From Jaltomata sinuosa (Eukaryota; Streptophyta; Magnoliopsida; Solanales; Solanaceae): 64,000 nt of DNA. Positions within the stretch are counted from its first letter, which is position 1. Each line of letters begins with the position of its first letter. Where the stretch lies: positions 310,001-374,000 of the forward strand of contig QJPP01007239.1 in NCBI GenBank assembly GCA_003996215.1. Direction: 5' to 3'. Made by a program: the position numbers and the translations under genes. This document shows, in pieces, positions 1-11,528 of the stretch. Under the pieces are notes generated by a model. The model had not been told where the DNA came from and ran no database searches. It worked only from the letters and a program-made list of their open reading frames with translations.

Positions 1-1
1 T

Positions 2-1443
2 GGGTTCACTGTCGTTGAGCTCAATGAGGTAATTAGTAGCATTAATAACCAGGTTGATTCATCCGCCTTAGCCTCCGAATTGTTCAAGTTGCTGGGTTTT
101 CAAGAAGGGAAGACCTTAGAGTCGAGCCAATTTGATTTGGTTATTCTTCACATTGGAGCTGGTCAAACGACAAATTGCCTCAAGGACTTGGATCATGTCA
201 ATCGGTTGGTTGGTAATTTGGTGCAAATGGCACATCCTGGAACGGAAGTAGGTTCTAGGTTGCACATGTCAGTTTTGTTGAGCTATGGTGCTGTTCGTGA
301 GGCTGATGATTCCACGTTTTCTATTGTTGACAATAGACAAGAGAATAACTCTAAACTTTCTCTTATTTACCCTCGTCAAAGTTATACATTTAAAGAAGGA
401 AAGCCACGACCGAATGTTAGGTAAGTGCAATTTGTCCACTTTCATTCTATATCATCCATGCATAATGGCGTCTGATGTATTCGTTAACAGGAAGCATTGC
501 CCCATGTTAGTGGCCCAGTGGCAGAATGCTGTGACTCGGAAGGATATGGCAGAAGCATATTCATACAAGGATTTCAAAGAGGTATTCATGATTAAGAAGA
601 GCTTAATGCTTTATACATCATACTTTCTTGGGGGTTTGCCTGGTTTTATTGAGCCATAATAAGTTCACTTTTTGAACGAAAAATTCTAGTTCGATAAATT
701 GTGCCAAATTTGATGCTAAGTTTTGTTTCCTTGGTCAGTCTACTTGTGGGAAAATTACTTGGATAGTGATGTTGTCAACTTGTGAGTCTCAACTAATTTT
801 GGGTTAAATACTTACAAGCTTAATATTTCTCTGTCTTTTCCTTTTCCAATCCCAAAAGAAGATTAGTTTCTGCAAATAATGGCACTGTTCGAGGTTTCTA
901 GCTCAGAAATAGATATTTAGTGGCTCAGAATATATCGAACCCGTCAACAGGTTCCTTTCACTGCTCAGAAATGTGATGACACAACTAAGGAGAATGGCTC
1001 ATGCTCTTCTACACTCATGTTCCTTTTAAATACACTAGGCATCTTTAACACTTCAAATTTCTCCTAATTTTATTAGGTTGTGTAGATAGCCAGCAGAAAT
1101 GCAAGAACCTTTCGGTGTATCTTTTACAATGTGCAGAACTTGCATCATCTTCCAATAATTTGAGTGCCATTGTCAATTCCACTCTGATTTTTTAATTACT
1201 CGGTAGTATTCTTGATTTTGCACTTGATCTCTACTCTGTGTTTCTATTACCTAAAGGCTAAAACACCTTCAAAATTTACTGTTGTCACTAGAGTTATTGT
1301 CTGCTAACATGGATAGTTAAGATCTTAATATTTTGTTTTCTCAATCTTTCAACCAGCATAGCGCAAACCTTGTGATTCCAACAGATAGATTTCTACATGA
1401 AGTGGCATTCAAGGTTTGGAAGGCTCCAAAATACGGAGCATGA
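2..1443 (+). CDS. C-terminal part of a conserved plant protein of unknown function (partial, 3 exons)
   Basis: The reading frame is open from base 2, so the gene starts outside the window. Exons are 2-420, 491-581 and 1357-1443 (stop TGA 1441-1443). Both introns have GT-AG borders (GTAAGT at 421, AG at 490; GT at 582, AG at 1356) and all junctions keep phase, giving a 198-residue fragment. The first exon contains a hydrophobic strand followed by glycine (FDLVILHIGAG), then a region with VNRLVGNLVQMAHPG, and the protein ends in EVAFKVWKAPKYGA. The strand-then-Gly pattern could suggest an alkaline-phosphatase-like alpha/beta fold, but this is weak. No signal peptide, membrane span or known catalytic motif is visible in this part. 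I do not recognise the family by name. Spliced coherence argues strongly for a real gene; the function stays open. Confidence 0.75.
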
Positions 1444-1917
1444 GGTAGAAGCGCAGACATTCCAATATCCTGAATTCAGATATGTCATTTTGGACCTTTG
1501 TTCTGACAAAGGGGCTAGATCATCAGCAGAGACGTTTCTGATCGCCAGTAACTCCATATCCTTCCGGGAATAACTAGAACTAATAATCAGTCAACCCGAT
1601 TTTCATGGCAACTCTCTCGGTTGTCGTTTTTCACTTATTAGGTGTATAATGTACTCTCTTGGGTGACATAATCAGTCTAATTCTATTGTTTTTTCTTGAG
1701 ATATTGTGGTGAAGAAAGGCTCATGGTTCATATTGCATACTACATCTTGTTTTCTTCTGCCTTGGCCCTTGTGTAAGAAATGCTCTTCAATCTTGGATTT
1801 TCCTTTTGGCTTACAGAAGAAATACTACAAATCCTATTTTTTCCTGAAAACATACATCTTGTTGTCATGAGTTCAACGTGAAACTTGGAAAAGATTTTAA
1901 CTTATTTATTACTAGCA

Positions 1918-2050
1918 GTGTGAGCACCCAAGGGGGTGGCGCAGTGGTCAATGAAGTGTGCTAAACTTTAGAGACATGGTTCAAATCCCAGTCAAATACT
2001 ACTGAGAGGTAGCAGGTCTTCCGTATAATAGTCGAGGCGTGCATTGCACC
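1918..2050 (+). mobile_element. tRNA-derived SINE (TS/SolS type), 5' body
   Basis: The sequence has a polymerase III A-box-like stretch (GGCGCAGTGGTCAATGAAG) near 1938 and a B-box-like GGTTCAAATCCC near 1979, at tRNA-like spacing. It is followed by the GAGGTAGCAGGT and AGTCGAGG motifs seen in the other SINE copies of this window (25785 and 54530). The 3' tail is not clean. Family naming is from memory of Solanaceae SINEs. Confidence 0.7.
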
Positions 2051-2224
2051 TAGTTTTAGAAGCTGTGCCTTCAACAACATGGATTAGTAATAACAAGAGA
2101 CACAACAATATGCACTAAATTTGGTACATTACAGATAAGGTTGGCATACACACAATTCAGAAATACATGAAGACTAAGGTGCAGTTTCTGTATTCACCAA
2201 ATATTGCACCTGGCTCAAACTTGT

Positions 2225-2315
2225 TCTTCTCAAATATGGGAGGTAGCATGCATCTGCTGGAATAGTTTGAGGTGCACGGAAGTTGGCCTAGATATCACCG
2301 TTATCACAAACAGTA
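2225..2315 (+). mobile_element. SINE 3'-end fragment
   Basis: GGGAGGTAGCATGCATCTGC, then GAGGTGCACGGAAGTTGG and ATATCACCGTTATCA match the 3' third of the complete SINE at 54530-54757. The tRNA-like head is missing, so this is a truncated or rearranged copy. Confidence 0.6.
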
Positions 2316-3038
2316 CAACGAGTAGTAACTTCCCCGTGACATGATATAGGGATCTTGTCACAAAAGAACGGCTTATGTAGTCAAGTAATACTTTTGACAA
2401 ATAATAACAAACAACTGCATCTACAATTTTTTGAAGCTGAATACTGGCCACTCAACAGAAGTGCAATACTATACAATAGTAAATATTGGAACATTCAGAA
2501 TTCCACCATCACATGAATTTAAATGTTATGCCAAGTGCTCAAAGATTAAGGTAAACAAATACTCTACATATCACTTAACTGAATGAGAAATAGTACTGCA
2601 AAATTTCAGGTCCCTACTGTGTGAATTTAACACTCTTAACTTACAAAATGATCATCTAGACACCTTCTAAATTTATGTGCCACATCAGAGTCGGGTATCC
2701 ATGAGACATAATGCGGATGAGTTAGTGTTTAGCTGCCAATTTAGATCAAGTACAAGAGATAGTGATACACAAAATGGAATGAAACCTCTGAGAGCATCAT
2801 AAGAGGAAAGAAATGCAGAATCAATATCATTAACAGGAAGGCCATTCATTTTCACCCTTTGTATGAACCATCTGCAAAACTATAAACATAGTAATACTAG
2901 GTAGATGAGATGCTAGAAGAGGACATGCATAATGCAAATTCAATAAAAAGTACTAGGTAGATAGATAAAGGCTATGAAAGAAGAGAAGCAAGGGCTTAAG
3001 GAAAGAAAGATATACCACACAAAACATCAAACACTAGT

Positions 3039-5404
3039 CTAAGCCTTTTCTGAACTAACATGATCAGCAAGACTGTCCATAATCTTCGCCACCACCTCTT
3101 TCAACTCTTCAAGAAACTTCACACTATTTTTGAGCCTAAAGCATTTCTCGGCAACCAATGCTTCCAGCAGGGAACTCTCCAAGCCACCACCATGGGATGC
3201 TATTAGATCACTAAGAATCTCATCCTCAATCTCATTAACAAACTTTCCAAGACCGAAAGCAAATTGCCAGTATGCAATGAACCTCATATGCAAAGATGCC
3301 ATTTGATCATTAACAATCTCCATCTCGATCTCATGGTTACCCAACTTTTGAGGAGTGAATACAATTTTCCAGTATGCAACCATCGTCATCTTCAATTGAA
3401 AAGCTTGCTGCATAATATCTTTAGGCTGCTTCCTCAAAAACAAAACATCAATTTCTCCAAATTCTTTGATGTCTATTTTCGTTCCCCCTTTACAATATTT
3501 GCAAAACTTCATAAATTTCCTTTTTTGAGCCACGAGCTTGCTATAAGTAGCAGCATACTCAGGATTACTAGTGAGGTCATTCAGTCTATCCATCCCAATG
3601 ATTTCTCGAATACACTTGACCAATTCATCCTTCCTCCTAACAATCAAATCTTGCACTGCCCTCCTGATGAAATACTGAAGTTCCGGGTAACTACCAGAAT
3701 GATGCATCAACACTTTGATGACAACTCCCTCTATATGGTTCCACAATTTTCCCACAAACTCCTCCATAGTTGCAGAAATGTCACTGACCTTTTTCTGCAA
3801 AACATCCAGGAAAACAAACAAGGAGGGAAATTTGATAATCGAATCTCCTTTTCTGATAATGACAATCCATTCCTCTGTGCTTCCAGTAAAAACACGAGCT
3901 CATTCATCAGGTGTTCTACCTTTTCATCCGGGTACTTTGAACGTACCTCAGCAGAGTATTGTTTGAGTTCAAGATCAAGCAACTCAGACCATTTAGCAGC
4001 GCATTGCATTTCAAAATCTTCAGTGTACTCACCAAATTCTACTTTGAGAAAAAATTTCTTCAGAGACTCTGTAGCCAACCTACGAATGCGCATGAAGGTA
4101 GCCAAAGCTTCAGCAACAGAACCCAAAGGCTGTTGCAACTCGTTGAGATCAGCCACATTGACTGCGAGTTTGTCGTTGATCTCCCTCATAATATACGAAA
4201 AGCATTTGGAAATGATGTTTGCTTGCATTTGCACCAACTTATGTGCCAGAACAGGAATGCTAACCATGGACTTGTCCATCTTGGATAATAGTGCATGAGT
4301 TTGGAAAAGCCTTGCTTCCTTACTAAGGGCTTCTTCAAAAGACTCATCCGCAATTCGATTCTTAACACAAACATAGCCGAGTCCAACATCATGTCATTTG
4401 CAGTAACTTTCTCAAGCAGCCCTTCAGGAGCTCTATCTACCTTTGTCACAACCACTATAGTCCTCTCCCCAGTTTTGTCCACCTTCCGGGACATCCTAAC
4501 GGACTCACAAGTAGTGAAATCAACAGCGGCTGATAAAACATTCACTATTATGCTTTCCTCTGGTGTTATATATTCCATAATGATACCTGAAATTTGTTCA
4601 AAGATATCTTCAGGTTGTCCAGGAACTGCAACTCTAGTTATTCCAGGAAAATCCACCATGGTCAAGTCGGGAACACCATTCTTTTTCACTATCAGTGTTA
4701 AAGGGATGTTGGATATTCCCATACCATGCCCAGCAATCTCATTAGTTGCAAGAATAATGGCCTCTGCTACATGAACCTCATCGGTTGAAACTGATTTTCC
4801 ATTGTACTCCAAGTAAACCTTTGTCTCACTGTGATTTTGGAGCCTCATAATGAGAGGCACTCTAGTGCAAATGTCGTCCCCTCTAGGAAGGCAAATTCCG
4901 GAAACTGATTCAAGCACACTCGACTTCCCTGAAGACTGATCACCAATCAACTTCTTTAACGCCCTCGAGGTCTATTATCGAGCGCTTTTTGGAATCATTC
5001 ATAATCTCCATAAATGTTGTTTGCTGAGCCATGAGCCTAGTACAAGTAGCAACATACTCGGGATTATAAGTATAATCCGTCAATCTTTCCATCTCAATGA
5101 TTTCTCGGACCCAATTAATCGATTCATCCTTCCTCTTGGCAGTCAAATTTTGCACAGCGCACCTTGTGAAAGACTGATCGCCAACCACCACAATGGTAGG
5201 CAATTGTATGCCTTCTTGCATGATGTTAAGGTGTCAAAGCTTGTCCACACAATCAAGGAGTGGTCGAATTCTATCATTGAAGGATGAAACAATTGGTGCA
5301 TGAACACCAGAGCCTTGTGGCTCTATCACTGCAAGATGTTTTTGATCAACAACTTGTAGTGCACATTCACTAGAAGAAGAAGAAGAGTCATTCATGACTT
5401 GCAT
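3039..5404 (-). pseudogene. Dynamin-related protein 4C-like pseudogene
   Basis: Intact relatives are large GTPases with GTPase, stalk and C-terminal regions; the DRP4 subfamily lacks the PH domain. The apparent start is ATG at 5404-5402. Recognisable pieces in order are DRIRPLLDCVDKL, LPTIVVVGDQS, GDQSSGKSSVLES (P-loop), TMVDFPGITR (G3, DxPG-like), VVTKVDRAPEG (G4, TKxD), FQTHALLSKMDKSMV and a stalk/C-terminal region ending at 3039. Four lesions are visible: an in-frame TGA at 5236-5234 where the family has Arg (DKL then HLNIMQEG), an insertion of about 238 bp interrupting the P-loop, a 1-nt loss near 4381-4386 where MLGLGYVCVKNRI is expected, and another 1-nt frameshift near 3810-3825 within FPSLFVFLDVLQ. 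The locus is intronless like other DRP4C relatives. Product names come from motif recognition. Confidence 0.88.
4932..5182 (-). repeat. Foreign dynamin stalk segment inserted in the P-loop, with short direct repeat borders
   Basis: The string AAGACTGATC followed by RCC-like bases occurs at 4932 and again at 5170, 238 bp apart. Between them, on the minus strand, lies coding sequence for a dynamin stalk stretch (AKRKDESINWVREIIEM, NPEYVATCTRLMAQQ). It corresponds to the host gene's own stalk at about 3450-3670 (RRKDELVKCIREIIGM, NPEYAATYSKLVAQ) but differs at many positions, so the donor looks like a paralogue. The duplicated border encodes VGDQS. Confidence 0.8.
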
Positions 5405-5696
5405 GGTTATAAATGTTTAGTGGTTTCTCTACTAGCTGTTAAATCAAAGTCTTGGTGACCATATGAACTCATGATATCTCTATTTATACATGTTATTTGA
5501 TAAGTATTCATTTATGAGCATTAATCATATAAACCCCTTGAAGATACAATCGTTAATCAAGAATGGTTGTTGCTTTTCCAAGACAATTAATGCATCAATA
5601 AATTACATGAACTTCTGCAAAATCATATCAAAGGGATAATTAAGTAGACTTAATGTGTTTTGTATCCCCCATTATACTAACCTCATCGTTTCATAA

Positions 5697-5948
5697 TGGC
5701 ATAATACATAATGGTGCCCTTTAACTTTGCCTCGGCTGATATTTATGCCCTCTTACTTTAAGTGTGCACAAGTAGATACACGTGTTCTACGTGGCTGCTC
5801 AAGCGAATTACCATGTAGGACGCGTGTGTCTACTTGTTCAACTTTATGATAATTTAAGTGTCTACTTGTGTGCATCCAAAGTTGGAGGACACAGATGTGA
5901 TGTCAGTTGAGACCAAGTTAAAGGGAATGTTTATGTATTATCCCTTTC
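5697..5948. mobile_element. MITE with ~30-bp terminal inverted repeats
   Basis: The left end GGCATAATACATAATGGTGC plus CCTTTAACTT matches the reverse complement of the right end (GGGATAATACATAAACATTC plus CCTTTAACTT). The interior has repeated AAGTGTCTACTTGTG-like words and no coding capacity. A related right-end half appears near 56010-56070. Confidence 0.65.
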
Positions 5949-6055
5949 ACAAATTGTATGTTACTTTTTCATCACAATTGATTGAACTTCTTGTCCCATG
6001 AAGACAATTAATGCATCACAAAAACGCTTGAACTACTTCTGCAGTATTCAAGTTA

Positions 6056-6306
6056 TAGTCCCTCCGTTCCTTTTTAGTTGTTGCATTTCGCTTCACGATA
6101 GTCAAACTGACTAGTTTTCGAAGCTAAATCAAATTAAAATAATTCAATATTTTAAATTCAGATGTAACTATATAAAAAATATTATAAGTTACAATATTTA
6201 TCATATTAATATAATGAAAAAATACATCTTAAAATATTGGTCAAAGTTTATACAGTTTGACTCTCGAAAAGCGAAACCTGTCAAGTAAAAGTGAATGGAG
6301 AGAGTA
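6056..6306. mobile_element. Stowaway-like MITE with TA target duplication
   Basis: The left end GTCCCTCCGTTCCTTTTTA at 6058 pairs with the right end (reverse complement CTCTCTCCATTCACTTTTA) ending at 6304. Both ends abut TA (6056-6057 and 6305-6306), the hallmark target duplication of Tc1/mariner-type MITEs. It is about 247 bp long and non-coding. Confidence 0.8.
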
Positions 6307-6781
6307 TAATTAATTTCATTTCCGTTTGGCATTCCAAAAGTTGACACAGTACCATGCTTTTTTTCTTTGCTATTAGAATTTCATTTAATTTCAGTCACAG
6401 ATAACAACATAATCTAATTTTTTTGGTAAATAAGTACTCCAGGGCTATTTTACTTGTCATGTTTTTTGTTTACGCGCTCCTTAAGAAAAACATTAAGTAA
6501 AGGATAAATAAATTATCCTTATTTATTACTCCTTTGATCAATTTAATGCTTCTTTCTTTTGCATCGCATTAATATCTCTCCATATTTATGACCAAGGTTA
6601 AAGGTGGAAACATACAACTATTTACGTCTTGATTTTCTAAAATGACAAGTATTATAGACCATCTATTTTTAGTAAGAATGACAAATAAAATGATCCCGGG
6701 GAGTATAAAGTTACATTACTACAAAAATTTATATAGGTTGTAGAGACTGAATGCAAGTGGCACTATACCAGCCTATATATA

Positions 6782-6903
6782 TATGTTGCTTAAACTCTTC
6801 AAAAATATTATCCGGTGTTGTCTGATTCTAATCCTCCAAAAATTATGTATTTTTGGAGGATCTGACAGGGCACAATAACATTTTTGGAAGGTCGAGCAAC
6901 ATA
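6782..6903. mobile_element. Palindromic foldback MITE
   Basis: Both halves are near-complementary: TATGTTGCTTAAACTCTTCA at the left, TTTTTGGAGGATCTGACAGG in the middle, and GGAAGGTCGAGCAACATA at the right. The whole element would fold into one long hairpin. A degraded relative is at 59578-59672. Confidence 0.7.
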
Positions 6904-7248
6904 GATATATACCTTGGACGTAGATATATGTCATCATCAGCTTTAACATAATCATCATGTACCTTATTATTATCTTATATTGATTTTTTTTGTGTTCGAT
7001 AACCATTCTAACACTTGATTAATTCAGATTCGTATAAAAACAACTTCGATATTGAAGTAAAGGGCTTCTTACTAAAATAATTTTTTTATTTTAGTATTCC
7101 AACATGTCAACCTCAAACTTAGATCTCATAAAACGTGTGTTGCACCTCTTCATAATCTGCACTACACCCATAAAAACAAAAACAAACAGAGGACTAAAAA
7201 TTGCAAAACTGCAAATTATCTATACTCCTTGCATTTTCAGTAAAATAA

Positions 7249-7495
7249 TACTCCCTCGATTCACTTTTACTTATCGCATTTTGCTTCATGAGACGTGACA
7301 AAGTAAATTCGGGATGCTCGAAATTTAATATACATGTATAAAAATAACATTTGAACTATACATACGGTACTTTTTTCACTCTTATGAATAAGGTAAGAGA
7401 TTGTAGTTGGATACAAATAGGCTGATGAAAGACGAGTAAACAAGCATAAACGGGTTATACCGGTCAACTTTGAGTTGTCAAGTGAGGATTGCTCC
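7249..7495. mobile_element. Probable degraded Stowaway-like MITE
   Basis: TACTCCCTCGATTCACTTTT at 7249 is a good Stowaway-type left end and resembles the one at 6058. The supposed right end (GTTGTCAAGTGAGGATTGCT near 7475) is degenerate, so the extent is uncertain. Confidence 0.4.
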
Positions 7496-7499
7496 ATCT

Positions 7500-8041
7500 C
7501 TTAAGAAAAGACGCGAAGGGCATGTCTTATAATAAAGGGGTACTCTCTTCTCTGATGTGAGCGAATCCCCTCAGCCAATCGTCACTCGTCCCGCATACTC
7601 CTCAATGATAACATTAAATATGTCATGAGACTTGTATGACCATAAATTATGTCATTAAAGATACAATTTAATTGGATCTAAGAACATGTTCGATTAAACA
7701 AAATTAAAAATTATATTCAAATATATTATCTATTATCATTCAATTGGTGAAGTGTCTATGTATCTATTTGTCCCCTTTGTAGTTATGGAGTTCACGTCTC
7801 TCACCAAAAGAAACATTGAACTAAAATTCAAGAAAAAAACCTAAGAGCTAAGACATTGACACTTTACTTCACCACATGTTTATGATTTATCCACCACCAT
7901 CCATTTAGCAATTGTCAAAAAAAAAAAAAAAAACTTCTTCATCTATTTGTTCTCTCCTTTGTCTTCATGACATCAACGTTACGAAATTAGCCTCCTTGCA
8001 TCGAAACTAAGATACTACATTTTTTATCACTTTGTACCAAA
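7500..8041. other. Upstream region of the NHL gene
   Basis: AT-rich sequence with an A run at about 7917-7933. It should contain the promoter and 5' UTR of the gene starting at 8042. I could not place a TATA box with confidence and see no other feature. Confidence 0.4.
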
Positions 8042-8830
8042 ATGGCAACCAAGCCTAATGGCACCACCACTACAAACCCTACCCCACCCGGGGCCACGAA
8101 CCCCAAACCGAAAAACCAAACGTACAACCCGAACCGTATCCCGTACCGACCAAACCATCGATACAACCGTCGCGGACGACGTCGTTGCAACTGTCGTAAG
8201 TGTTTTTGTCAATGTTGTTGTTGGACTATTTTAGTCATTTTTGTCATTCTTGTCCTTGCGGCTATCGCGGGTACAATTTTTTATTTCCTTTATCGCCCTC
8301 AACTCCCTTCATTTTCGATATCCTCTCTTAGAATATCGCAATTTAATCTCACCACATCCCCCGATGACACTACAAGGCTCACCACTCACTTCAACGTAAC
8401 TCTGTCCACCAAGAACAAAAACAAGAAACTCGTATACACTTACGATCCGTTTGCATTAAGGGCAGAATCGTCAACAAACCAAATTGAGCTAGCAAATGGG
8501 GTTTTTACACCAAGATTCATTAGTACACCAAAAAATGTTACAATTATACATTCAACATTGTCAATTGTGTCACAAGTTCTTGATGTTGATTCTGTTACAA
8601 GTTTGAAATCAGATATGAAGAGAAAAAGTGGATTGCCAATGAAGATTTTATTGGATACAAAAGTTGTTGTGCATACTGGAAAATTGAAAAGTAACAAAGT
8701 GGGGATTAGAGTAACATGTGATGGTATTAATGGACCAATACCTAAAGGGAAAAATCCAACTTTGGCTTCAATTACAACTCCTAAATGTAAGGTTGATTGG
8801 AGAATCAAGATTTTGAAATGGACTTTCTAG
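8042..8830 (+). CDS. NDR1/HIN1-like (NHL) LEA-2 family membrane protein
   Basis: Single-exon 262-residue protein. Residues 1-40 are rich in Pro, Asn and Thr; 40-60 form a basic, Cys-rich patch (RRGRRRCNCRKCFCQCCCW); 61-83 are one hydrophobic span; the rest is a beta-rich extracytoplasmic LEA-2 domain with several N-x-S/T sites. This layout (cytosolic basic tail, type II anchor, LEA-2 domain) is that of NHL proteins, a family including NDR1 and HIN1, several of which sit at the plasma membrane and act in pathogen responses or membrane-wall attachment. The start at 8042 is the first ATG in frame and gives a typical length. Which NHL member this is, and whether it is pathogen-induced, cannot be read here. 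Neighbours are unrelated. Confidence 0.88.
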   Translation: MATKPNGTTTTNPTPPGATNPKPKNQTYNPNRIPYRPNHRYNRRGRRRCNCRKCFCQCCCWTILVIFVILVLAAIAGTIFYFLYRPQLPSFSISSLRISQFNLTTSPDDTTRLTTHFNVTLSTKNKNKKLVYTYDPFALRAESSTNQIELANGVFTPRFISTPKNVTIIHSTLSIVSQVLDVDSVTSLKSDMKRKSGLPMKILLDTKVVVHTGKLKSNKVGIRVTCDGINGPIPKGKNPTLASITTPKCKVDWRIKILKWTF

Positions 8831-10015
8831 TTACAACTTCACTTTTTTTGGTTTTTCACTCGGTGTCTGGTACATGCTTTGGGGTTTCACGTTGAAAAGT
8901 TCTACTTTGAGGCAAAGTGTTTTCCATCAAAGGCGACTCCACTCTCAGTACTCGAATTCGAGACCTTATTATGCTTAAGGACGGAGAAGTACTTACAATT
9001 TTTTTTTTGTTTCACCTCAATTTGGTTTGGGAATTTACTATTTTTGCTTTTTTGGTTTTTGGGTCAAGTGTAATCATATTATTATTTTTTCAATATATTT
9101 TTCTGGGATTGCTTGTAAACTTTTAGCAGAACAAACATAATAGAATTTTGAGGTTCTTTTTTTTTAATAAAAAAAACAAGAATTGTAAAGAAGTGGATGG
9201 GTTGGAAATAATGATAGTATGTCAATTTTGTTTCTTTATATTTCTTTGTGTTACTAGTATTAGAGTACGTGTATTGCATGTATGTTCAGAATCAATAAGT
9301 AAAAAAGTTATATACAAGAAGAATGAATTATATACGATAGCAATTGGAGTTAGTTGAATAGATCCAACATTATATTCATTTAAATGACAAAATGAGTGTT
9401 ACTATACTGACACAATAATTGAATTCAAAATAATTCTCTATCTTTTTTGACTTGCAAAGATGAACAATTCACTTTAGTTAGTACTTTTTCTTTGCCAATA
9501 TTATTTTAGTGTATAGAAGTAAAACTCAAGTTGTAAAAAGCTTAATCTAATCCTTATAGTCATTATATTTGTGGGCTCATGTGGATGTGGGTTTCAAAAG
9601 TACCCATTGGGCCTTAGCTAGTCCTAAGAGCAAAAGGCCCAATCCAATGAGCTATGCTTAAACAGCCCATATTACTAAGGCCCGCTTCAATTTAGTAGGA
9701 AAAAATCTATCGAGTTTTAACTTCGATAAGTGAAACTCAAAGATACTGTCATGAATTTCACTTGTGGAAGTTCAAACTCCAGGACCACGCCAATAGGTTC
9801 TACGAAATAAGCAAACAACAATACTGGTTCTACGAAATTGGAATTGAATCTTTCAATTAATTTTTTAAATTCGTTCGTGAATAATAATATAAGGACGTCA
9901 AAACGTGTACTTTTAGCTCCTTCTCCGACGATATTTACTATCAACCACTCGTGTTCATAGTGGTTGAGGGAGTCCTCACTACACCACTAGGTCAAGAGTT
10001 CGAGGCTAATATTAA

Positions 10016-10047
<32 letters not shown>

Positions 10048-10879
10048 TAACAAGTAAACGTGAGTGTTTCAATGACAAATTTAACACATATTTTCTCCCT
10101 CCACATTATGTTTTGTATAACACAAGTTTGATAGAGTTATATTCAAAACATTTCCTCCGTTTACTTATATATTAATGTAAATGCACTAATTAATATATAT
10201 ATATATATATATGTCTTTGTAACATAATTATACATTTTTAAAATTAGTTAATTGTTGTTGTTAGTAATGAGTACACATTACTACATAAAACAGTATATTT
10301 GCTTTAAATCTTGTCAGTATAATGCCAATGATAAAATTAACATTAACATCATGGAGGGTGATACCAACATTAAGAATTTCGTTATATATCTATAAATATT
10401 TAACTGTAAATTCAGTTATTACTGCAATATTAACTTAAAAACGTTATAAAAACACATAAACTTCAAATTCTGAATTCGCCTTTTTGTATTATCGCGAATA
10501 ATTGAATGGCATTGTAAGTTTCATTGTTTGGTACTAAAAATACTAAAAATAAATTATTTATTGCTTTTCATTAATTAATCCACCAAACCTTAATAATAAC
10601 ACAAGTCATCACTTCACAGCAAAGATTAATAGAACCAAAAAAGAAAAAAACACCTAATGCCACTTTCTCATTTTACTCTTTTACCCCCTCCTTTTTGCTT
10701 TTTCTCTCTATATACCTTTCATAGTTTCTTTTTAATACTTCACCAAGAAGATCATTTTTTAAGATATTCTAGTTTTAGTTTGTTACTCAATACTTTTCAA
10801 GTATGATGTAACATCATAAATACACTCCTTTAAAATTTACTAAAATAAAAAGAGAAAATTTACACTAAAAGTGTAATTT
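8831..10879. other. Intergenic region with simple repeats
   Basis: Starts with the NHL 3' UTR. Contains a 31-nt G run (listed), a TA microsatellite near 10193-10212, and a short direct repeat TGGTTCTACGAAAT near 9830 with a close copy near 9796. No gene found. Confidence 0.5.
10016..10046 (+). repeat. Poly-G run of 31
   Basis: An uninterrupted run of G on the plus strand. Such runs can form G-quadruplexes, but they are also common assembly or sequencing trouble spots, so the true length is uncertain. Confidence 0.9.
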
Positions 10880-11204
10880 ATAGTTTGTTTGGTCGAACTT
10901 CTAAAGTCGGTTTATTACATTTTGTTAGAAGTGTTTTTTCGATAGAGTATTTCTGGAGGGTAATAATTGTGTTTAGCTAATCAATTTGAAGATAACTTTT
11001 GTCAATATTAGAGTAGTAGTTTGTATTTGACCGAGGTTCCAAAAGTACTTTCAAAAAAAAGTTATTTTTTTCAGAATTCGAAAACACAGCTTCCGCTACT
11101 ATATAATAGCACTATTTTTTCTTAAAAGCTCGACCAAAAAACCTCAACTCTCTAAGATAAGCATGCACTTTTGACTTCATAGAAGCTCGATCAAATGAGC
11201 TATT
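10880..11204. mobile_element. MITE, same family as the one in the receptor-kinase intron
   Basis: The left end TAGTTTGTTTGGTCGAACTT matches the reverse complement of the right end (TAGCTCATTTGATCGAGCTT). Internal words (TCAATATTAGAG, GTTTGTATTTGA, CTCAACTCTCTAA) recur in order in the element at 13902-14219. A 3-bp TTA may be the target duplication. Confidence 0.7.
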
Positions 11205-11283
11205 AACACATGATAGCACATTTACGACTCACTCAAATATAAGTTCAGGTCGACTTTGCTTGCGTGAACTTGTTTACATTGCC

Positions 11284-11528
11284 GTCGTAAGCAGTGGCGG
11301 ACCCAGGATTTCGGAGTTGTGGGTGCCCGGGAGGTTCGAACACACATATTGACTCCCAAAGATTTAAGGTTTTGCCCGCAAACCAAAGCAACCAGCTATC
11401 TTCTTTGTGTCCAGGGTGATTTTCTAAATCTTAATACCAATTTTTATATAATTATACCTAGTCTGCATCGGGTTTAACGGGTGCCGAAGCACCACAAACT
11501 TGCACCTAGGTTCGCCCCTGATCGTAAG
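11284..11528. mobile_element. hAT-type MITE with 8-bp target-site duplication
   Basis: The element proper is 11292-11520. The left end CAGTGGCGGACCCAGG pairs with the right end CTAGGTTCGCCCCTG (reverse complement CAGGGGCGAACCTAG). It is flanked by GTCGTAAG (11284-11291) and ATCGTAAG (11521-11528), an 8-bp duplication with one mismatch. The end sequence and duplication length are characteristic of hAT elements. Confidence 0.85.

Larger units (their letters stand above)
1444..3038. other. 3' flank and intergenic DNA
   Basis: Holds the probable 3' UTR of the preceding gene and two SINE-type pieces listed separately. No other coding signal was found; the region up to 3038 is the downstream flank of the minus-strand dynamin pseudogene. 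Confidence 0.6.

Noticed and set aside
1936..1990. Possible tRNA gene (A and B boxes)
   Set aside because: No cloverleaf with acceptor stem pairing is evident; the flanks match the SINE family instead.
3264..4298. 344-codon plus-strand open frame over the dynamin locus
   Set aside because: It is antisense to clear dynamin motifs on the minus strand and has no domain of its own.
8027..8212. Minus-strand frames over the NHL start
   Set aside because: Antisense of the basic, Pro-rich N-terminus of the NHL protein.
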